A stretch of 43,605 bases of DNA. Source: Actinomycetes bacterium. GTDB taxonomy: Bacteria; Actinomycetota; Acidimicrobiia; Acidimicrobiales; Microtrichaceae. The notes beneath the pieces were generated by a model. It made no database searches, was not told the origin of the DNA, and worked only from the letters and a program-made list of their open reading frames with translations. A program made the position numbers and the translations under genes. How positions within the stretch are numbered: the first letter of the stretch is position 1; each line of letters opens with the position of its first letter. The stretch lies in assembly GCA_029782335.1 (NCBI GenBank), contig JAKOVA010000275.1, positions 1 through 43,605 on the forward strand. Direction: 5' to 3'. Below are positions 15,985 through 25,004 of the stretch, piece after piece.

Positions 15985-18276
15985 TCAGTCGCCTGCGGCG
16001 ACCCTGAGGCGCCGCTCCATGCTGTCGCCGACCCGCCGAGGGTCGAATCGCGCGACCGACCGGCGGCCCGCGGCGGCGAGCCGCTCACGCAGTTCGGGGT
16101 CCGCAGCCAAACGGCGGAGGTGCGCGGCCGCCTGGTCGAGATCCGGTTCCGCCCAGTGCCCCTCGGGCGGGTAGTAGTGGCCGCTGCCGATCTCGACCTC
16201 AACCGCATCGACGAGCAGCGCGCTGCCGTCGACGGTGAGATCGGTCGTGCCGGAGTAGTCGGTCGCGATCACGGGTGTTCCGGCGGCCATCGCCTCGGCA
16301 ATGGTCAGGCCGAGGCCCTCGCTGCGGTGCAGCGACGCGTAGCAATCCGCCGCGGCGACGAGCGCGAGCCGTTCGTCACCGTCGAGGTAGCGGTCCCAGA
16401 GCTCCGCTCCGGCGACCCCCGCGACGGCGTCGGCGAGTTCCTCCTTCTCGTCGAGGCGGCGATCGCCGTTGATCGACTTCAGGATGAGCCGCGCGGAGCC
16501 GTCGGGGAAGGCCCGGTGGAACGCGTCGAGCAACCCGAGAGGGTTCTTCCGGTACGAGATCGACAGGAAGTCGAAGCTGAACAGGACGGTGAAGCGGTCG
16601 TCGAAGCCGAGGCGGCGCCGGGCGGTCGCCCGGTCCGGCGTGTCGGGGAACACCAGCGGGATCGGCTGGTGGATCACCGGCTTCCGCGTCTGGGCGGCGA
16701 AGACGTCCCGCAGGTAGGTCGTGGCCCCCCAGACCTCGTCGACGAGGTCGAACGATGCCCGCTGCGACGAGGTCATCACATCGGTCTCCCAGTACCAGAG
16801 GCCGATGTTGTACCGATCCTCGAGCACCTCGCGACCGGCGTCCGCGACGAAGAGCGGCAACTGATCGGCCGTGATGAGGATCAGGTTGACACGGAACGGT
16901 GCGTCGGCGGGACGCGTCGTCCCGCGGTCGCGTTGGCGACTGTCGGTTCGGTCGTAGGCGAACTCGCTCCAGGGGATCTCCGCTGCGTCGAGCGCGCGGG
17001 CGACCCGTCGAACCGCAACGCCGAGGCCGGCGTCGGAGCCGTGGTAGCCGATCAGATTCACCCCGAAGGGGCGTTCGGCCCGCGGCGTTCTCCGAGGCAT
17101 CGGTCGCGGCGCCGGCGGATCGGGCAGCACGGCGAGACTGATCTCACCTTCCGAGATCCCCGAAGTCCACAGCCACCGACCGAATGCGGATCGGTCACGC
17201 CAGCGGACCGAAGGAAACGCGTGATCGAGGTCGCCCCGTCGGGCCCACAGGTCGTCGGCGATTCGTGAGACGCCGGTGCTCGACGACGGCGAACGCGCAC
17301 AACTCCACTCGAGGAACCGAGCGACCTCCCCGCTGCGAAAGGGGTTCGGCGGCCGCTCTGCCCCCTCGGCTGCCGCACGCAGCGCCCTGCGGTACTCCCT
17401 GGCGAGCACTTCCCCCGAACGCCATCCGGCCACCGGTGCAGTGGAATCGGCCCGTGGTGTCCAGCCCGCCGCCCGCAGCGAGTTCGCACGATGGTGCAAC
17501 AGCGCGCGAAGCCCGTCGATGTCGCTGACCGCAACGTCGTCGCCGTAACGCCACGGGTGCAGCGGATCGAACTCCGGCGCGTGCAACACCGCCAAGGGGC
17601 GTCCGTCCACCAGGCTCCGAGCGATGTCCGCCTCGGCAATATCGAGACGAAGTTCGTCGACCGCGACCGGGTGCACCCGGTAGCGGCCCTCGCCGCCGAT
17701 CACCAGGTCGGGGGCGTGGTCGAGATAGCTCCGCCACGGCGAGCGACGATCCTCCTCCGGCACGTCGTCGCGGAGCGCCCAGCGGCGCGCCTCGGCAACC
17801 CACCACGTCAACAGGCCGCGCGATCGAGGCCCGAAGATCCCGAACTCCGGGATCCAACCACCCGCGACGGAGCGGGCCCCGCGGTCGAAGCGGGCGGGCA
17901 ACAACAAGGTCGCCCCGTCAGCCCGTGCGAGCAGGTCGTCGAGGGGGCCGAACAGCTCACTCGTGGCGCTCATCGTGACCACGGTCGCCTCGGGGTCCTC
18001 GCCGAGCAGGCCGCCGACGACCGCCGGGAGCACCCCCCAACGCATCGCTGCCGGCGACAACCCGATCAACAGGTCGGTCGCGTCGAGTTCGCCCAGCGTC
18101 ACCGTGTGGGCGAACGTCACGAGATCCCCGGGTGCGACGAAACTCGCCGCACCGGCACGGGGATCGGTCATCAGCCACGACACCTGGGCTTCGGGGTGAT
18201 GGCGCCGGACGCTCGCGGCCGCCAGTGACGCTTCGGCCGGAGCGTCAGAGGAGGCGAGGATCACGAACCGCAGCAC
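15985..18276 (-). CDS. Two-domain glycosyltransferase: GT8-like N-terminal region plus GT4
   Basis: 763 residues from a GTG start, 6 bp after the response-regulator stop and without a clear ribosome-binding site, so coupling to the upstream gene is likely. The C-terminal half (about 390-755) is a GT4: FGVNLIGYHGSDAGLGVAVR, YNIGLWYWETD, FSFDFLSISYRKNPLGLLDA, and the donor site SLHRSEGLGLTIAEAMAAGT. The N-terminal ~280 residues start with FVILASSDAPAEASLAAASV and contain WIPEFGIFGPRSRGLLTWW and HAPEFDPLHPWRY. This pattern resembles a GT-A/GT8-type domain often placed before GT4 modules, though its metal-binding DxD is not obvious. It stands at the join between the phosphate genes and the polysaccharide-export genes. 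Sugar and acceptor are unknown. Confidence 0.8.
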   Translation of the reverse strand: MLRFVILASSDAPAEASLAAASVRRHHPEAQVSWLMTDPRAGAASFVAPGDLVTFAHTVTLGELDATDLLIGLSPAAMRWGVLPAVVGGLLGEDPEATVVTMSATSELFGPLDDLLARADGATLLLPARFDRGARSVAGGWIPEFGIFGPRSRGLLTWWVAEARRWALRDDVPEEDRRSPWRSYLDHAPDLVIGGEGRYRVHPVAVDELRLDIAEADIARSLVDGRPLAVLHAPEFDPLHPWRYGDDVAVSDIDGLRALLHHRANSLRAAGWTPRADSTAPVAGWRSGEVLAREYRRALRAAAEGAERPPNPFRSGEVARFLEWSCARSPSSSTGVSRIADDLWARRGDLDHAFPSVRWRDRSAFGRWLWTSGISEGEISLAVLPDPPAPRPMPRRTPRAERPFGVNLIGYHGSDAGLGVAVRRVARALDAAEIPWSEFAYDRTDSRQRDRGTTRPADAPFRVNLILITADQLPLFVADAGREVLEDRYNIGLWYWETDVMTSSQRASFDLVDEVWGATTYLRDVFAAQTRKPVIHQPIPLVFPDTPDRATARRRLGFDDRFTVLFSFDFLSISYRKNPLGLLDAFHRAFPDGSARLILKSINGDRRLDEKEELADAVAGVAGAELWDRYLDGDERLALVAAADCYASLHRSEGLGLTIAEAMAAGTPVIATDYSGTTDLTVDGSALLVDAVEVEIGSGHYYPPEGHWAEPDLDQAAAHLRRLAADPELRERLAAAGRRSVARFDPRRVGDSMERRLRVAAGD

Positions 18277-18282
18277 GGCGGT

Positions 18283-19050
18283 TCATTCTTGTCGGCTGAG
18301 GCGTGTCGTCCCTGCACCTGCCTCCGGGGCCACGTACTTGTAGCCGACGCCACGAACGGTGACGATCCGCTCCGGCCGTGACGGGTCGGTTTCGACCTTC
18401 GCCCGCAGACGCTTGATGTGCACGTCGAGGGTCTTCGAATCACCCACGTAGTCCCAACCCCAAACCTGCCGGAGCAGGCCCTCACGAGTCGAGACTCGTC
18501 CTGCGCTGTACATCAGCGCCGCCAACAAGTCGAACTCGCGGAGCGGCAACGGCACGACCTCGCCGCGGACGCGAACCTCGTGACGGGCGCTGTCGAGGCT
18601 CACGTCGCCAACCGTCACGGCGTCATCGTCGAGTTCCGTTGGCGATGTCGTCTCCGGAGCGGCGCGCTCCGTCCCGCGTTCCTCGGTCCGGCGCAGCGTC
18701 GCGCGCATCCTGGCCACCAGCTCACGGAGTCGATACGGCTTGACGACGTAGTCATCGGCACCCACCTCCAAGCCGACCACCGCGTCGATCTCGTCGCCTT
18801 TCGCCGTCACCATGATGATCGGAACGTTCGAGCGGGAACGGAGGTCTCGACACACGTCGAGACCCGAAACCCGGGGCAGCATGACGTCGAGCAACACGAT
18901 GTCGGGAGCCACCTGTTCGAAGCACGCGAGCGCCTCGGCTCCGTCGCGGGCGACCGACACGACGAACCCTTCCCGCGTGAGACCCACCTCGAGGGCGTCA
19001 ACGTAGGACGGCTCGTCCTCGACAACCAGCACCCGGAGCGGCGAACTCAC
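18283..19050 (-). CDS. phoB: OmpR-family response regulator, PhoB/RegX3-like
   Basis: 255 residues, GTG start overlapping the stop of the PhoU-kinase gene by 4 bp (GTGA). The receiver domain (about 5-118) has the acidic pair E11-D12, the phospho-acceptor D55 in IVLLDVMLPR, T82 and K104 in DDYVVKPYRL. A 30-residue linker is followed by a winged-helix DNA-binding domain (about 145-240) with FDLLAALMYSAGRVSTREGL, the recognition helix region KTLDVHIKRLRAKVE and VRGVGYKYV. It is the predicted partner of the adjacent kinase and activator of phosphate-starvation genes, probably binding the direct repeats at 24906-24938. Co-orientation with the pst genes supports the PhoB/RegX3 assignment; the last base of the stop is 6 bp from a glycosyltransferase start. 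Confidence 0.92.
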   Translation of the reverse strand: MSSPLRVLVVEDEPSYVDALEVGLTREGFVVSVARDGAEALACFEQVAPDIVLLDVMLPRVSGLDVCRDLRSRSNVPIIMVTAKGDEIDAVVGLEVGADDYVVKPYRLRELVARMRATLRRTEERGTERAAPETTSPTELDDDAVTVGDVSLDSARHEVRVRGEVVPLPLREFDLLAALMYSAGRVSTREGLLRQVWGWDYVGDSKTLDVHIKRLRAKVETDPSRPERIVTVRGVGYKYVAPEAGAGTTRLSRQE

Positions 19051-20834
19051 CGTCGTGGGAACCGCAACGAGAACGTCGAGCCCTCGCCTTCGCGTGAGAC
19101 GAGCGACACCGACCCACCGTGATTGATCGCGACGTGACGGACGATGGCGAGCCCCAATCCCGTCCCGCCGGTCTCGCGTCGTCGGGAGCGATCGACCCGG
19201 TAGAAGCGTTCGAAGACACGGGCTTGGTCGGCCTCGGGAATGCCCACGCCCTCGTCGCGGACGTCGATAACCACGTCGGGTCCTCCGAGGGAACCAGACA
19301 CCTCGACCGAAGCACCCGGCTCGGAGTACTTGACGGCATTGTCGAGCAGGTTCGCGACCGCGCTCACGAGTTGGCGCCGATCGCCTTCCACCGACACATC
19401 CTCGGCCTCGAGCGGTCCCATGTCCACTGCGATCGCGACGCCGCGGCGATGCGCGGACGGCTCGGTCGCTTCGACGGCGGCCGTGATCACTTCCGCGATC
19501 GGAACCCGTTCGGTGCGCCGAAGGTCGCCCGCCTCGAGCCGGCTCAGCTCCAACAAGTCGTCGATCGTGGCCCCGAGTCGATCAGCCTCCTGGGAGATCC
19601 TCGCGGTGAGGCGAGCGATCACCGACACCTCGGCCTCGTCGTCGCCTCCGCCGAAACGAATCCCGACCTCATCCGCGAGGGTCTCGGAGAGCACGGCGAG
19701 CGCGCCGACGGGGGTTCGCAGTTCGTGCCCGACGTTCGCGACGAAATCGCGACGCAACGCCTCGACCCGTTGTTGCTCGGACGTGTCGGCGACGGTGATC
19801 ACCCGCCCGTCCGGCACGGGCCACATCTGCAGTGAGTACGTCCGAGCCGGGGGGCCCGCGAGTTCGAGCGTGCGGGTCCGACGCTCCCCATCCGCGTCCG
19901 CCGCAGCCGTCCGCAGGGTTTCGATCCCGGCTTCGACGAGCGCATCGCCGTGGCGAGCGTCGACGAACCGGGTGGCGAACCGATTCCGGAAGACGACCGC
20001 TCCGTCCTCGTCGCAGATCACGACGCCGATCGGGAGGTGGTCGAGCGCGTCGAGGGCCCGCGCCTTCGCCGCGGGGGGAAACGACACCCCCTCTTCGGCT
20101 GACGCCCCGGCGTCGACGTCGTGATCAGCAGCGCCGAGGCGATCCCGCACCGCCGCCCGAGCCGCGCCGGCATGGCCCGGAAGCCAGCCCGTCACCATGT
20201 AGTGGGCCCGTTCGGCGACGTTGACGGCATGATCGCCGAGACGTTCGTAGTAGCGGCCGACGAGCGCGAGCTGCACACCGACGCGCATGTCGACACCGTC
20301 GAGTTGATGCGCTTCGAAAATGGACTCGACGAAGGTGCGCTGGAGGTCGTCGAGTTCGTCGTCGAGGTCGTCGAGCGCGGATGCTCGCGCCGCGTCTCCG
20401 TCCGCGTACGCCTCGAGCGACGCCCGCATCAGGCTGACCGCTTCGGCGCTCATCCGTTCGATGAGACCACGGGTGCGTGGCGGAAGTTCGAGGTCGTGAA
20501 CCCGCCGGCCGGCTTTCGCGATGTTGACCGCCAGATCGCCGCAACGCTCGAACTCTCCGGCGAGCTTGAGGGCGGTCACGACCGCACGCAGATCGCCCGC
20601 CATGGGGTTGTGGAGGGCGAGGAGTTGGTGGCACTCCTCCTCGATGTGGACGCTCAACTCGTCGAGCGCGTCGTCGCCCTCGACCACTCCGCGCGCCGCG
20701 TCGAGGTCACCGTCGAGGAGACACCGAGTCGAGCGCGCCACCGCCTCGGCGGCCATCCCGGCGAGGCGCACCACATCGGCCCGAACCGAGTCGAGACGTG
20801 TGAGGTAGGTGGAAGACCCCTCTGCGCCGCTCAT
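19047..20834 (-). CDS. PhoU-PAS-histidine kinase fusion (PhoU-PhoR in one polypeptide)
   Basis: 595 residues in one uninterrupted frame. Residues about 8-218 are a complete two-repeat PhoU: each repeat carries the E-x-x-x-D metal motif (E96/D100 in [14 protein letters not shown]197/D201 in [14 protein letters not shown]). Residues about 258-355 are PAS-like ([18 protein letters not shown]). Then come HisKA with H370 in [12 protein letters not shown], the N-box LLDNAVKYS at 496-504, G1 DEGVGIP at 527-533 and G2 [10 protein letters not shown] at 556-565. No transmembrane segment is present, so the kinase should be cytosolic. Separate PhoU normally relays PstB status to membrane-bound PhoR; here the two are joined. 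The start overlaps the pstB stop (ATGA), and the end overlaps the response-regulator start (GTGA). No other PhoU is present in the window. Confidence 0.93.
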   Translation of the reverse strand: MSGAEGSSTYLTRLDSVRADVVRLAGMAAEAVARSTRCLLDGDLDAARGVVEGDDALDELSVHIEEECHQLLALHNPMAGDLRAVVTALKLAGEFERCGDLAVNIAKAGRRVHDLELPPRTRGLIERMSAEAVSLMRASLEAYADGDAARASALDDLDDELDDLQRTFVESIFEAHQLDGVDMRVGVQLALVGRYYERLGDHAVNVAERAHYMVTGWLPGHAGAARAAVRDRLGAADHDVDAGASAEEGVSFPPAAKARALDALDHLPIGVVICDEDGAVVFRNRFATRFVDARHGDALVEAGIETLRTAAADADGERRTRTLELAGPPARTYSLQMWPVPDGRVITVADTSEQQRVEALRRDFVANVGHELRTPVGALAVLSETLADEVGIRFGGGDDEAEVSVIARLTARISQEADRLGATIDDLLELSRLEAGDLRRTERVPIAEVITAAVEATEPSAHRRGVAIAVDMGPLEAEDVSVEGDRRQLVSAVANLLDNAVKYSEPGASVEVSGSLGGPDVVIDVRDEGVGIPEADQARVFERFYRVDRSRRRETGGTGLGLAIVRHVAINHGGSVSLVSREGEGSTFSLRFPRR

Positions 20835-21772
20835 CCGAATCGTCCCGTCACGTAGTTCTCCGTGCGTTCATCACGCGGGTTCGAAAAGATCCGCTCCGTC
20901 GTGTCGTGTTCCACGAGCACACCGACGTGACGGTCGGCGTGCTCGTCGGTTTCGGTCGTGAAGAACATCGTCCGACCGCTCACCCGAGCTGCCTGCTGCA
21001 TGTTGTGCGTCACGATCACGATGCTGAATCGGCCCTTCAGTTCCTCCAACAACGACTCGATCCTCGCCGTCGCAATCGGGTCGAGCGCGGAGCACGGCTC
21101 GTCCATGAGGAGGACTTCGGGCTCCACCGCGATCGCCCTCGCGATGCAGAGCCGCTGCTGTTGGCCGCCCGACAGGCTGAGCGCCGACGCATTCAGCCGG
21201 TCCTTGACCTCATCCCACAACGCAGCACGCCGAAGCGCCGTCTCGACGAGGTCGTCGATACCCTGGCGAACTCCTGCAAGCCGCAGTCCATACGCCACAT
21301 TGTGATGGATGGATCGCGGAAAGGGCGTCGGCTTCTGGAACACCATGCCGATCCGCCGTCTGACCTCGACCGGCGGAACGGCGGGGTCGTACACGTTGAC
21401 CCCGTGATAGGCGATCGTGCCCTCGACGCGACAGCCCTCCACCAGGTCGTTCATCCGATTGAAGCAGCGGAGGAACGTGCTCTTCCCGCACCCCGACGGG
21501 CCGATGACCGCAGTGACCTCGTTGCGCGCAATCTCGGTGGAGACGTCACGCACCGCGACATGGGAGCCGTAACGAACCGTGAGGTTGCGAACCTCGAACA
21601 CCGGGTCCGGCCCCGCGCCGGGTTGCGCCTGGTGGGGCAACGTCGAGTGCAGTGTCCCCTGCCCGTCGGAGGCGTTGTCGGTGCCCGCGACGCCCGTCTC
21701 GACGCCGTAGGTCGAGGGGATCGCCGCGGCGACCGATGTCTCCGATGGTCGAGTTGACGGAAGGATCGCCAT
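20831..21772 (-). CDS. pstB: Phosphate ABC transporter ATPase PstB
   Basis: 313 residues from the ATG at 21772. It energises high-affinity phosphate import. ABC motifs: Walker [10 protein letters not shown] at 91-99, PstB-specific CFNRMNDL at 103-110, Q-loop [11 protein letters not shown] at 145-155, signature LSGGQQQR at 200-207, Walker B LLMDEP at 221-226 and switch histidine 256. PstB is usually 250-260 residues; here about 55 residues before [11 protein letters not shown] form a polar, low-complexity extension rich in S, T, G and A. A shorter start inside that extension cannot be excluded, but no other ATG is better placed. The gene lies 2 bp after pstA and overlaps the PhoU-kinase fusion by 4 bp. 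Confidence 0.95.
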   Translation of the reverse strand: MAILPSTRPSETSVAAAIPSTYGVETGVAGTDNASDGQGTLHSTLPHQAQPGAGPDPVFEVRNLTVRYGSHVAVRDVSTEIARNEVTAVIGPSGCGKSTFLRCFNRMNDLVEGCRVEGTIAYHGVNVYDPAVPPVEVRRRIGMVFQKPTPFPRSIHHNVAYGLRLAGVRQGIDDLVETALRRAALWDEVKDRLNASALSLSGGQQQRLCIARAIAVEPEVLLMDEPCSALDPIATARIESLLEELKGRFSIVIVTHNMQQAARVSGRTMFFTTETDEHADRHVGVLVEHDTTERIFSNPRDERTENYVTGRFG

Positions 21773-21774
21773 GT

Positions 21775-22785
21775 TCAGCCTCCGAGGCGAGTCGAGTAGC
21801 GGTTTGCGATGAAGCGCGCTGCGGCGCTGAGGGAGAAGACGACGACCACGAGGGTGAGCGCCGCTGACCACGCCAGACGGTTGGCGAGGGGGTCACCCGA
21901 CTTCGCTCCCTCGAAGATCTGTTGCGCCAGCGTCGTGTTGGGGCCCCACGGCGCGGCATTGAACGAGTAGGTCATGCCGATGGTGAACAGCACCGGGGCC
22001 GTCTCCCCCGCCGCTCGAGCCACCGCGAGCAGGGCTGCCGTGGTGATACCGGGCAGGGCACATGGCAGGACGACCCGCAGCACTCCGTGAACCCCGCGAC
22101 CCCCGAGCGCGACATTTGCGTGCCGGAGTTCGTCGGGAACGAGTCGGAGCACCTCTTCGGTTCCTCGCACGACGATCGGGAGCATGAGACACGCGAGCGC
22201 CAGCGCGGCAGCGAACGCGGAGGGCCCGGCGGTTCCGAAGCGAACGACCCACACGGTGTAGACGAACAGCCCCATGACGATGGAGGGGATTCCGGTCATG
22301 ACGTCGCTCAGGAAGCGGACGGCGCGGGCCGTCCGCGAGCTCCGCCCGATCTCGTTCAGGTAGACGGCCGCCGCGACCCCGACGGGAATGGCGATCAGCG
22401 CGGCGAGGCCCGTGCTGAGCAGCGTGCCGAGGATCGCCGGTCCCATCGCCGGCCGTGGGGTGCCGCAGGTGAGCCCGTACTTTTCACGGAGCGCCGCATC
22501 GACGCCTTCACACGCGCCGGCGACACGACCGGTGACCCGGGGGATGTCGGAGGTGAAGAAGTCCCACCCCAGCCATCGGGCGCCTTTCGCGACGAGCACG
22601 ACGACGACCGCCACGAGTGGTACCGCCGCCACCACCAACGCCGCACACAGCGCGACCGTGGCGAAACGATCGCGGACCCGTCGAGCGGTCGCGACGGTCC
22701 GCAGTCGCAGGTCGGTCCGGGCGCGGGTGTCGAAGGGGAATCCTGCGACCCCGCTTGCCGCCGGCGGACCCGACACGGCACTCAT
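21775..22785 (-). CDS. pstA: Phosphate ABC transporter permease PstA
   Basis: 336 residues, ATG at 22785 overlapping the pstC stop (ATGA). Six or more membrane helices; the MetI-type domain begins near [20 protein letters not shown] and contains [40 protein letters not shown] and the EAA-like loop [20 protein letters not shown]. The C-terminal [20 protein letters not shown] is family-typical of PstA. A non-membrane insertion of about 50 residues between helices 1 and 2 holds two cysteines ([19 protein letters not shown]), probably extracytoplasmic and able to form a disulfide. It forms the channel with PstC and is driven by PstB. Confidence 0.94.
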   Translation of the reverse strand: MSAVSGPPAASGVAGFPFDTRARTDLRLRTVATARRVRDRFATVALCAALVVAAVPLVAVVVVLVAKGARWLGWDFFTSDIPRVTGRVAGACEGVDAALREKYGLTCGTPRPAMGPAILGTLLSTGLAALIAIPVGVAAAVYLNEIGRSSRTARAVRFLSDVMTGIPSIVMGLFVYTVWVVRFGTAGPSAFAAALALACLMLPIVVRGTEEVLRLVPDELRHANVALGGRGVHGVLRVVLPCALPGITTAALLAVARAAGETAPVLFTIGMTYSFNAAPWGPNTTLAQQIFEGAKSGDPLANRLAWSAALTLVVVVFSLSAAARFIANRYSTRLGG

Positions 22786-23714
22786 GCCGTTCCCATCGAA
22801 CGACGTGCGCTGCGGTTCACGATCGTTCGTGCCGCCATGTTCACCACCATCGTGATGACGAACAGCACGACGCCGAGGCCCATGAGCGCCTGCTGGTTCT
22901 CGAGATTCCCTTCGCCGTTGAAGGTGTTCGCGATGATCGCCGCCATCGTGTAGCCGGGCTCGAACACGTTGGCGGTCACGTGGACTGCGCTGCCGACCAC
23001 GAGCGACACCGCGACGGTTTCGCCGAGTGCCCGGCCGAGCCCCAGCATCACCGCGCCGGTGATGCCGCTCCGACTCGACGGCAGGACCGTCGCGCGCACC
23101 ATCTCCCATCGGGTTGAGCCGAGCGCGAAGGCGGCGTCACGCTGCGACTGGGGAACCGTCTCGAACACCTCACGAGCCACCGAGGTCACGATCGGCGTGA
23201 TCATGAACGCCACGACGAGACCGGCCGTGAACAGACTCGATCCGCTCGCCTCGGCCCCCGCAAAGCTCTGGTACACACGCTGGAGCGGCCCGTGGAACGC
23301 AAGGAGTCCGACCAAGCCGAACACCACCGAGGGCACGGCCGCCAGAAGATCGACGACCGCACCGATCGGGCGGCGAAGCCACCGCGGCGCCACCTCGGTG
23401 GTGAACAACGCGACTCCGAGACCGATCGGAACCGCGAAGGCCACCGCGATCGCCGAGGTGACGAGCGTGCCGTAGATGAGCGCGAGCGCCCCGTAACGAC
23501 CCTGGCTCGGCGACCAGGTCGCCGAGCCGAGGAATCCCCAGCCTTGCCGGCTGAGCGCCGGGGCGGCGTGGCCGACGGTCGACCACACCACCGCAGCGGC
23601 GATCGCCAACACCGAGACCCCCGCAAGCCGACACGCCCAAACGAACGCGCGATCCGCGACAGCCCCGCGGCCGCCGCCCGCCGTCATCGGCAATGCGGAG
23701 CGACGCACGCTCAC
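22782..23714 (-). CDS. pstC: Phosphate ABC transporter permease PstC
   Basis: 310 residues from the GTG at 23714 that overlaps the pstS stop (GTGA); a longer in-frame reading lies inside pstS and is unlikely. Six helices are visible, starting with CRLAGVSVLAIAAAVVWSTV. Family blocks are LIYGTLVTSAIAVAFAVPIG, ALFTTEVAPRWLRRPIGAVV, LLAAVPSVVFGLVGLLAF and the EAA loop TVPQSQRDAAFALGSTRWEM. RALGETVAVSLVVGS contains the conserved LGET. It is the second channel subunit of the Pst importer in the cytoplasmic membrane. Confidence 0.94.
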   Translation of the reverse strand: MSVRRSALPMTAGGGRGAVADRAFVWACRLAGVSVLAIAAAVVWSTVGHAAPALSRQGWGFLGSATWSPSQGRYGALALIYGTLVTSAIAVAFAVPIGLGVALFTTEVAPRWLRRPIGAVVDLLAAVPSVVFGLVGLLAFHGPLQRVYQSFAGAEASGSSLFTAGLVVAFMITPIVTSVAREVFETVPQSQRDAAFALGSTRWEMVRATVLPSSRSGITGAVMLGLGRALGETVAVSLVVGSAVHVTANVFEPGYTMAAIIANTFNGEGNLENQQALMGLGVVLFVITMVVNMAARTIVNRSARRSMGTA

Positions 23715-24865
23715 GGCAGGCCGACCCGATCGAGTTGCTCGAGGGCCGCGTCGGCCAACGTTTCGGGCAGGGGCGCATATCCGCTTCCCGACGCCAGTTG
23801 CTGTCCGTCGGTCAGCAGGAACCGGAGGAACCCGACCAACGCCGATCCCCGTGACCGATCCGACTGGCCGGCAAGGACGAGGACCCACGTCGGTGAGGTG
23901 ATCGGGTAGGCGCCCTCACCTGCCGCGTTGATCGGATCGAAGGTGAGGTCCTCGTTGATCTTCGTTGCCGCGACGGCCGCGGATGCAGCATCGAGGGTCG
24001 GCCGGACGAAGTCGCCATCGGCGTTCGAGATCTCGGCGACCACCAGCTTCTGGGCAACGGCGTCGGAGTAGTCGACGTAGCCGATCGCACCCTCCTTCGC
24101 CTTCACGCACTGCGCGACACCGGCGTTTCCGGCTCCGCCCTGGGTGTTGGGATCCCAGTCGATGCTGTCGCCGCTGCCGAGCGTCCAGTCCGTGCCGCCG
24201 GCGGCGGCGAGAAACTTGGTGAAGTTCGTCGTGGTTCCCGAAGCGTCCGACCGGTGGCAGACCGTGATCGGTGTCGCCGGCAGTTTGGTACCGGTGTTGA
24301 TCGCCACGAGCGCCGGGTCGTTCCACGAGGTGATCGAACGAGTGAAGATCTTCGACAACGTCGGCCCGTCGAGCCGCAGTTCCTCGACCCCGTCGAGACG
24401 GTACGGAACCGTGATCGGAGCGACCACCGTCGGGAAGTAGAGGAGCTCGCCGGAGTACTTGGCACGGTCGGCGTCCTTGACGAGTGAGTCGGTTCCCGCG
24501 AAGTCGACAACGCCGTTCTGCAGGTCGGTCTTGCCCTTTCCTGAACCACCTCCGCCATAGTTGATGGTGACGCCGGGCACGGCACCGGCGAGCACGTCAA
24601 TCGACGAGTTGAGGAAGTTCGCCTGGAAGGTCGACCCCGAGCCGCTCAGGGTTGCGCTGATCCCTTTGAGCGAAGACGGATCGAATCCGTCGCGCTTCGC
24701 GTGCGCACCCGACGGCTTCGACCCGGTGCCGGACTCCGACCCGCTCGGCCCGCCGCACGCCGCCGCTCCGAGCGCAGCGGCGAGCGCGACCGAGGTTGCG
24801 ATGAGGCGACGCGACCGCTGCCGGAACCCACCCGCGATGGTGGGGTTGTTGTGTTTGTTCATCAT
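23711..24865 (-). CDS. pstS: Phosphate-binding protein PstS (lipoprotein)
   Basis: 384 residues from the first of two consecutive ATGs (24865, 24862). A basic N-terminus (RQRSRR) and hydrophobic stretch LIATSVALAAALGAAAC end in C37. The lipobox is weak (A-A-A-C), but the G/S-rich spacer after the cysteine is typical of anchored PstS. Phosphate-binding signatures are ISATLSGSGSTFQANF, VDFAGTDSLV and VCHRSDASGTTTNFTKFL. The long WVLVLAGQSDRSRGSAL to ASGSGYAPLP end matches the family. It is the first gene of the pst series; three 11-bp PHO-box-like units end 40 bp before the start. A TACCGT hexamer 7 bases before the ATG suggests a leaderless transcript, since no ribosome-binding site is seen. 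Confidence 0.94.
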   Translation of the reverse strand: MMNKHNNPTIAGGFRQRSRRLIATSVALAAALGAAACGGPSGSESGTGSKPSGAHAKRDGFDPSSLKGISATLSGSGSTFQANFLNSSIDVLAGAVPGVTINYGGGGSGKGKTDLQNGVVDFAGTDSLVKDADRAKYSGELLYFPTVVAPITVPYRLDGVEELRLDGPTLSKIFTRSITSWNDPALVAINTGTKLPATPITVCHRSDASGTTTNFTKFLAAAGGTDWTLGSGDSIDWDPNTQGGAGNAGVAQCVKAKEGAIGYVDYSDAVAQKLVVAEISNADGDFVRPTLDAASAAVAATKINEDLTFDPINAAGEGAYPITSPTWVLVLAGQSDRSRGSALVGFLRFLLTDGQQLASGSGYAPLPETLADAALEQLDRVGLP

Positions 24866-24872
24866 GGCGCCG

Positions 24873-24878
24873 ACGGTA
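24873..24878 (-). promoter_or_regulatory. Candidate -10 (TACCGT) of pstS
   Basis: On the minus strand TACCGT is 7 bases from the pstS ATG. Transcription starting at the A of the ATG would make the mRNA leaderless, in keeping with the missing ribosome-binding site. The upstream PHO-like repeats end 27 bases before it. Confidence 0.4.
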
Positions 24879-24905
24879 CGAAGGCGGGGTTGCGACCCGG
24901 CGACC

Positions 24906-24938
24906 GGCAGGTGAACGAGAGGTGAACACTGCGGCAAC
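24906..24938 (-). promoter_or_regulatory. PHO-box-like array of three 11-bp direct repeats
   Basis: Read on the minus strand, three consecutive 11-mers are GTTGCCGCAGT, GTTCACCTCTC and GTTCACCTGCC. The last two share GTTCACC exactly and are spaced by one helical turn; the first is degenerate. Streptomyces PhoP binds 11-nt direct repeat units of the type GTTCACC, so this is a probable site for the response regulator encoded at 18283-19050. The array lies in the 139 bp between divergent pstS and the small gene at 25005, and could affect both. Confidence 0.75.
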
Positions 24939-24990
24939 CTTTGGTACCCCGACACCCCGGCGCACCCCGGGTGGGCGTGACCTCGGCGCG

Positions 24991-24996
24991 TAGGCT
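24991..24996 (+). promoter_or_regulatory. Candidate -10 (TAGGCT) for the small gene at 25005
   Basis: TAGGCT is followed by 8 bases and then the GTG start, the arrangement of a leaderless actinobacterial promoter. No ribosome-binding site precedes the GTG. The PHO-like repeats end about 52 bp upstream. Confidence 0.4.
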
Positions 24997-25004
24997 CTGG
25001 GTTC

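Noticed and set aside
15985-18276. Whether the glycosyltransferase could be a separate unit from the phosphate genes
   Set aside because: No hairpin or promoter-like hexamer was found in the 6 bp junction or close upstream, and the start has no ribosome-binding site, so a separate unit is not supported.
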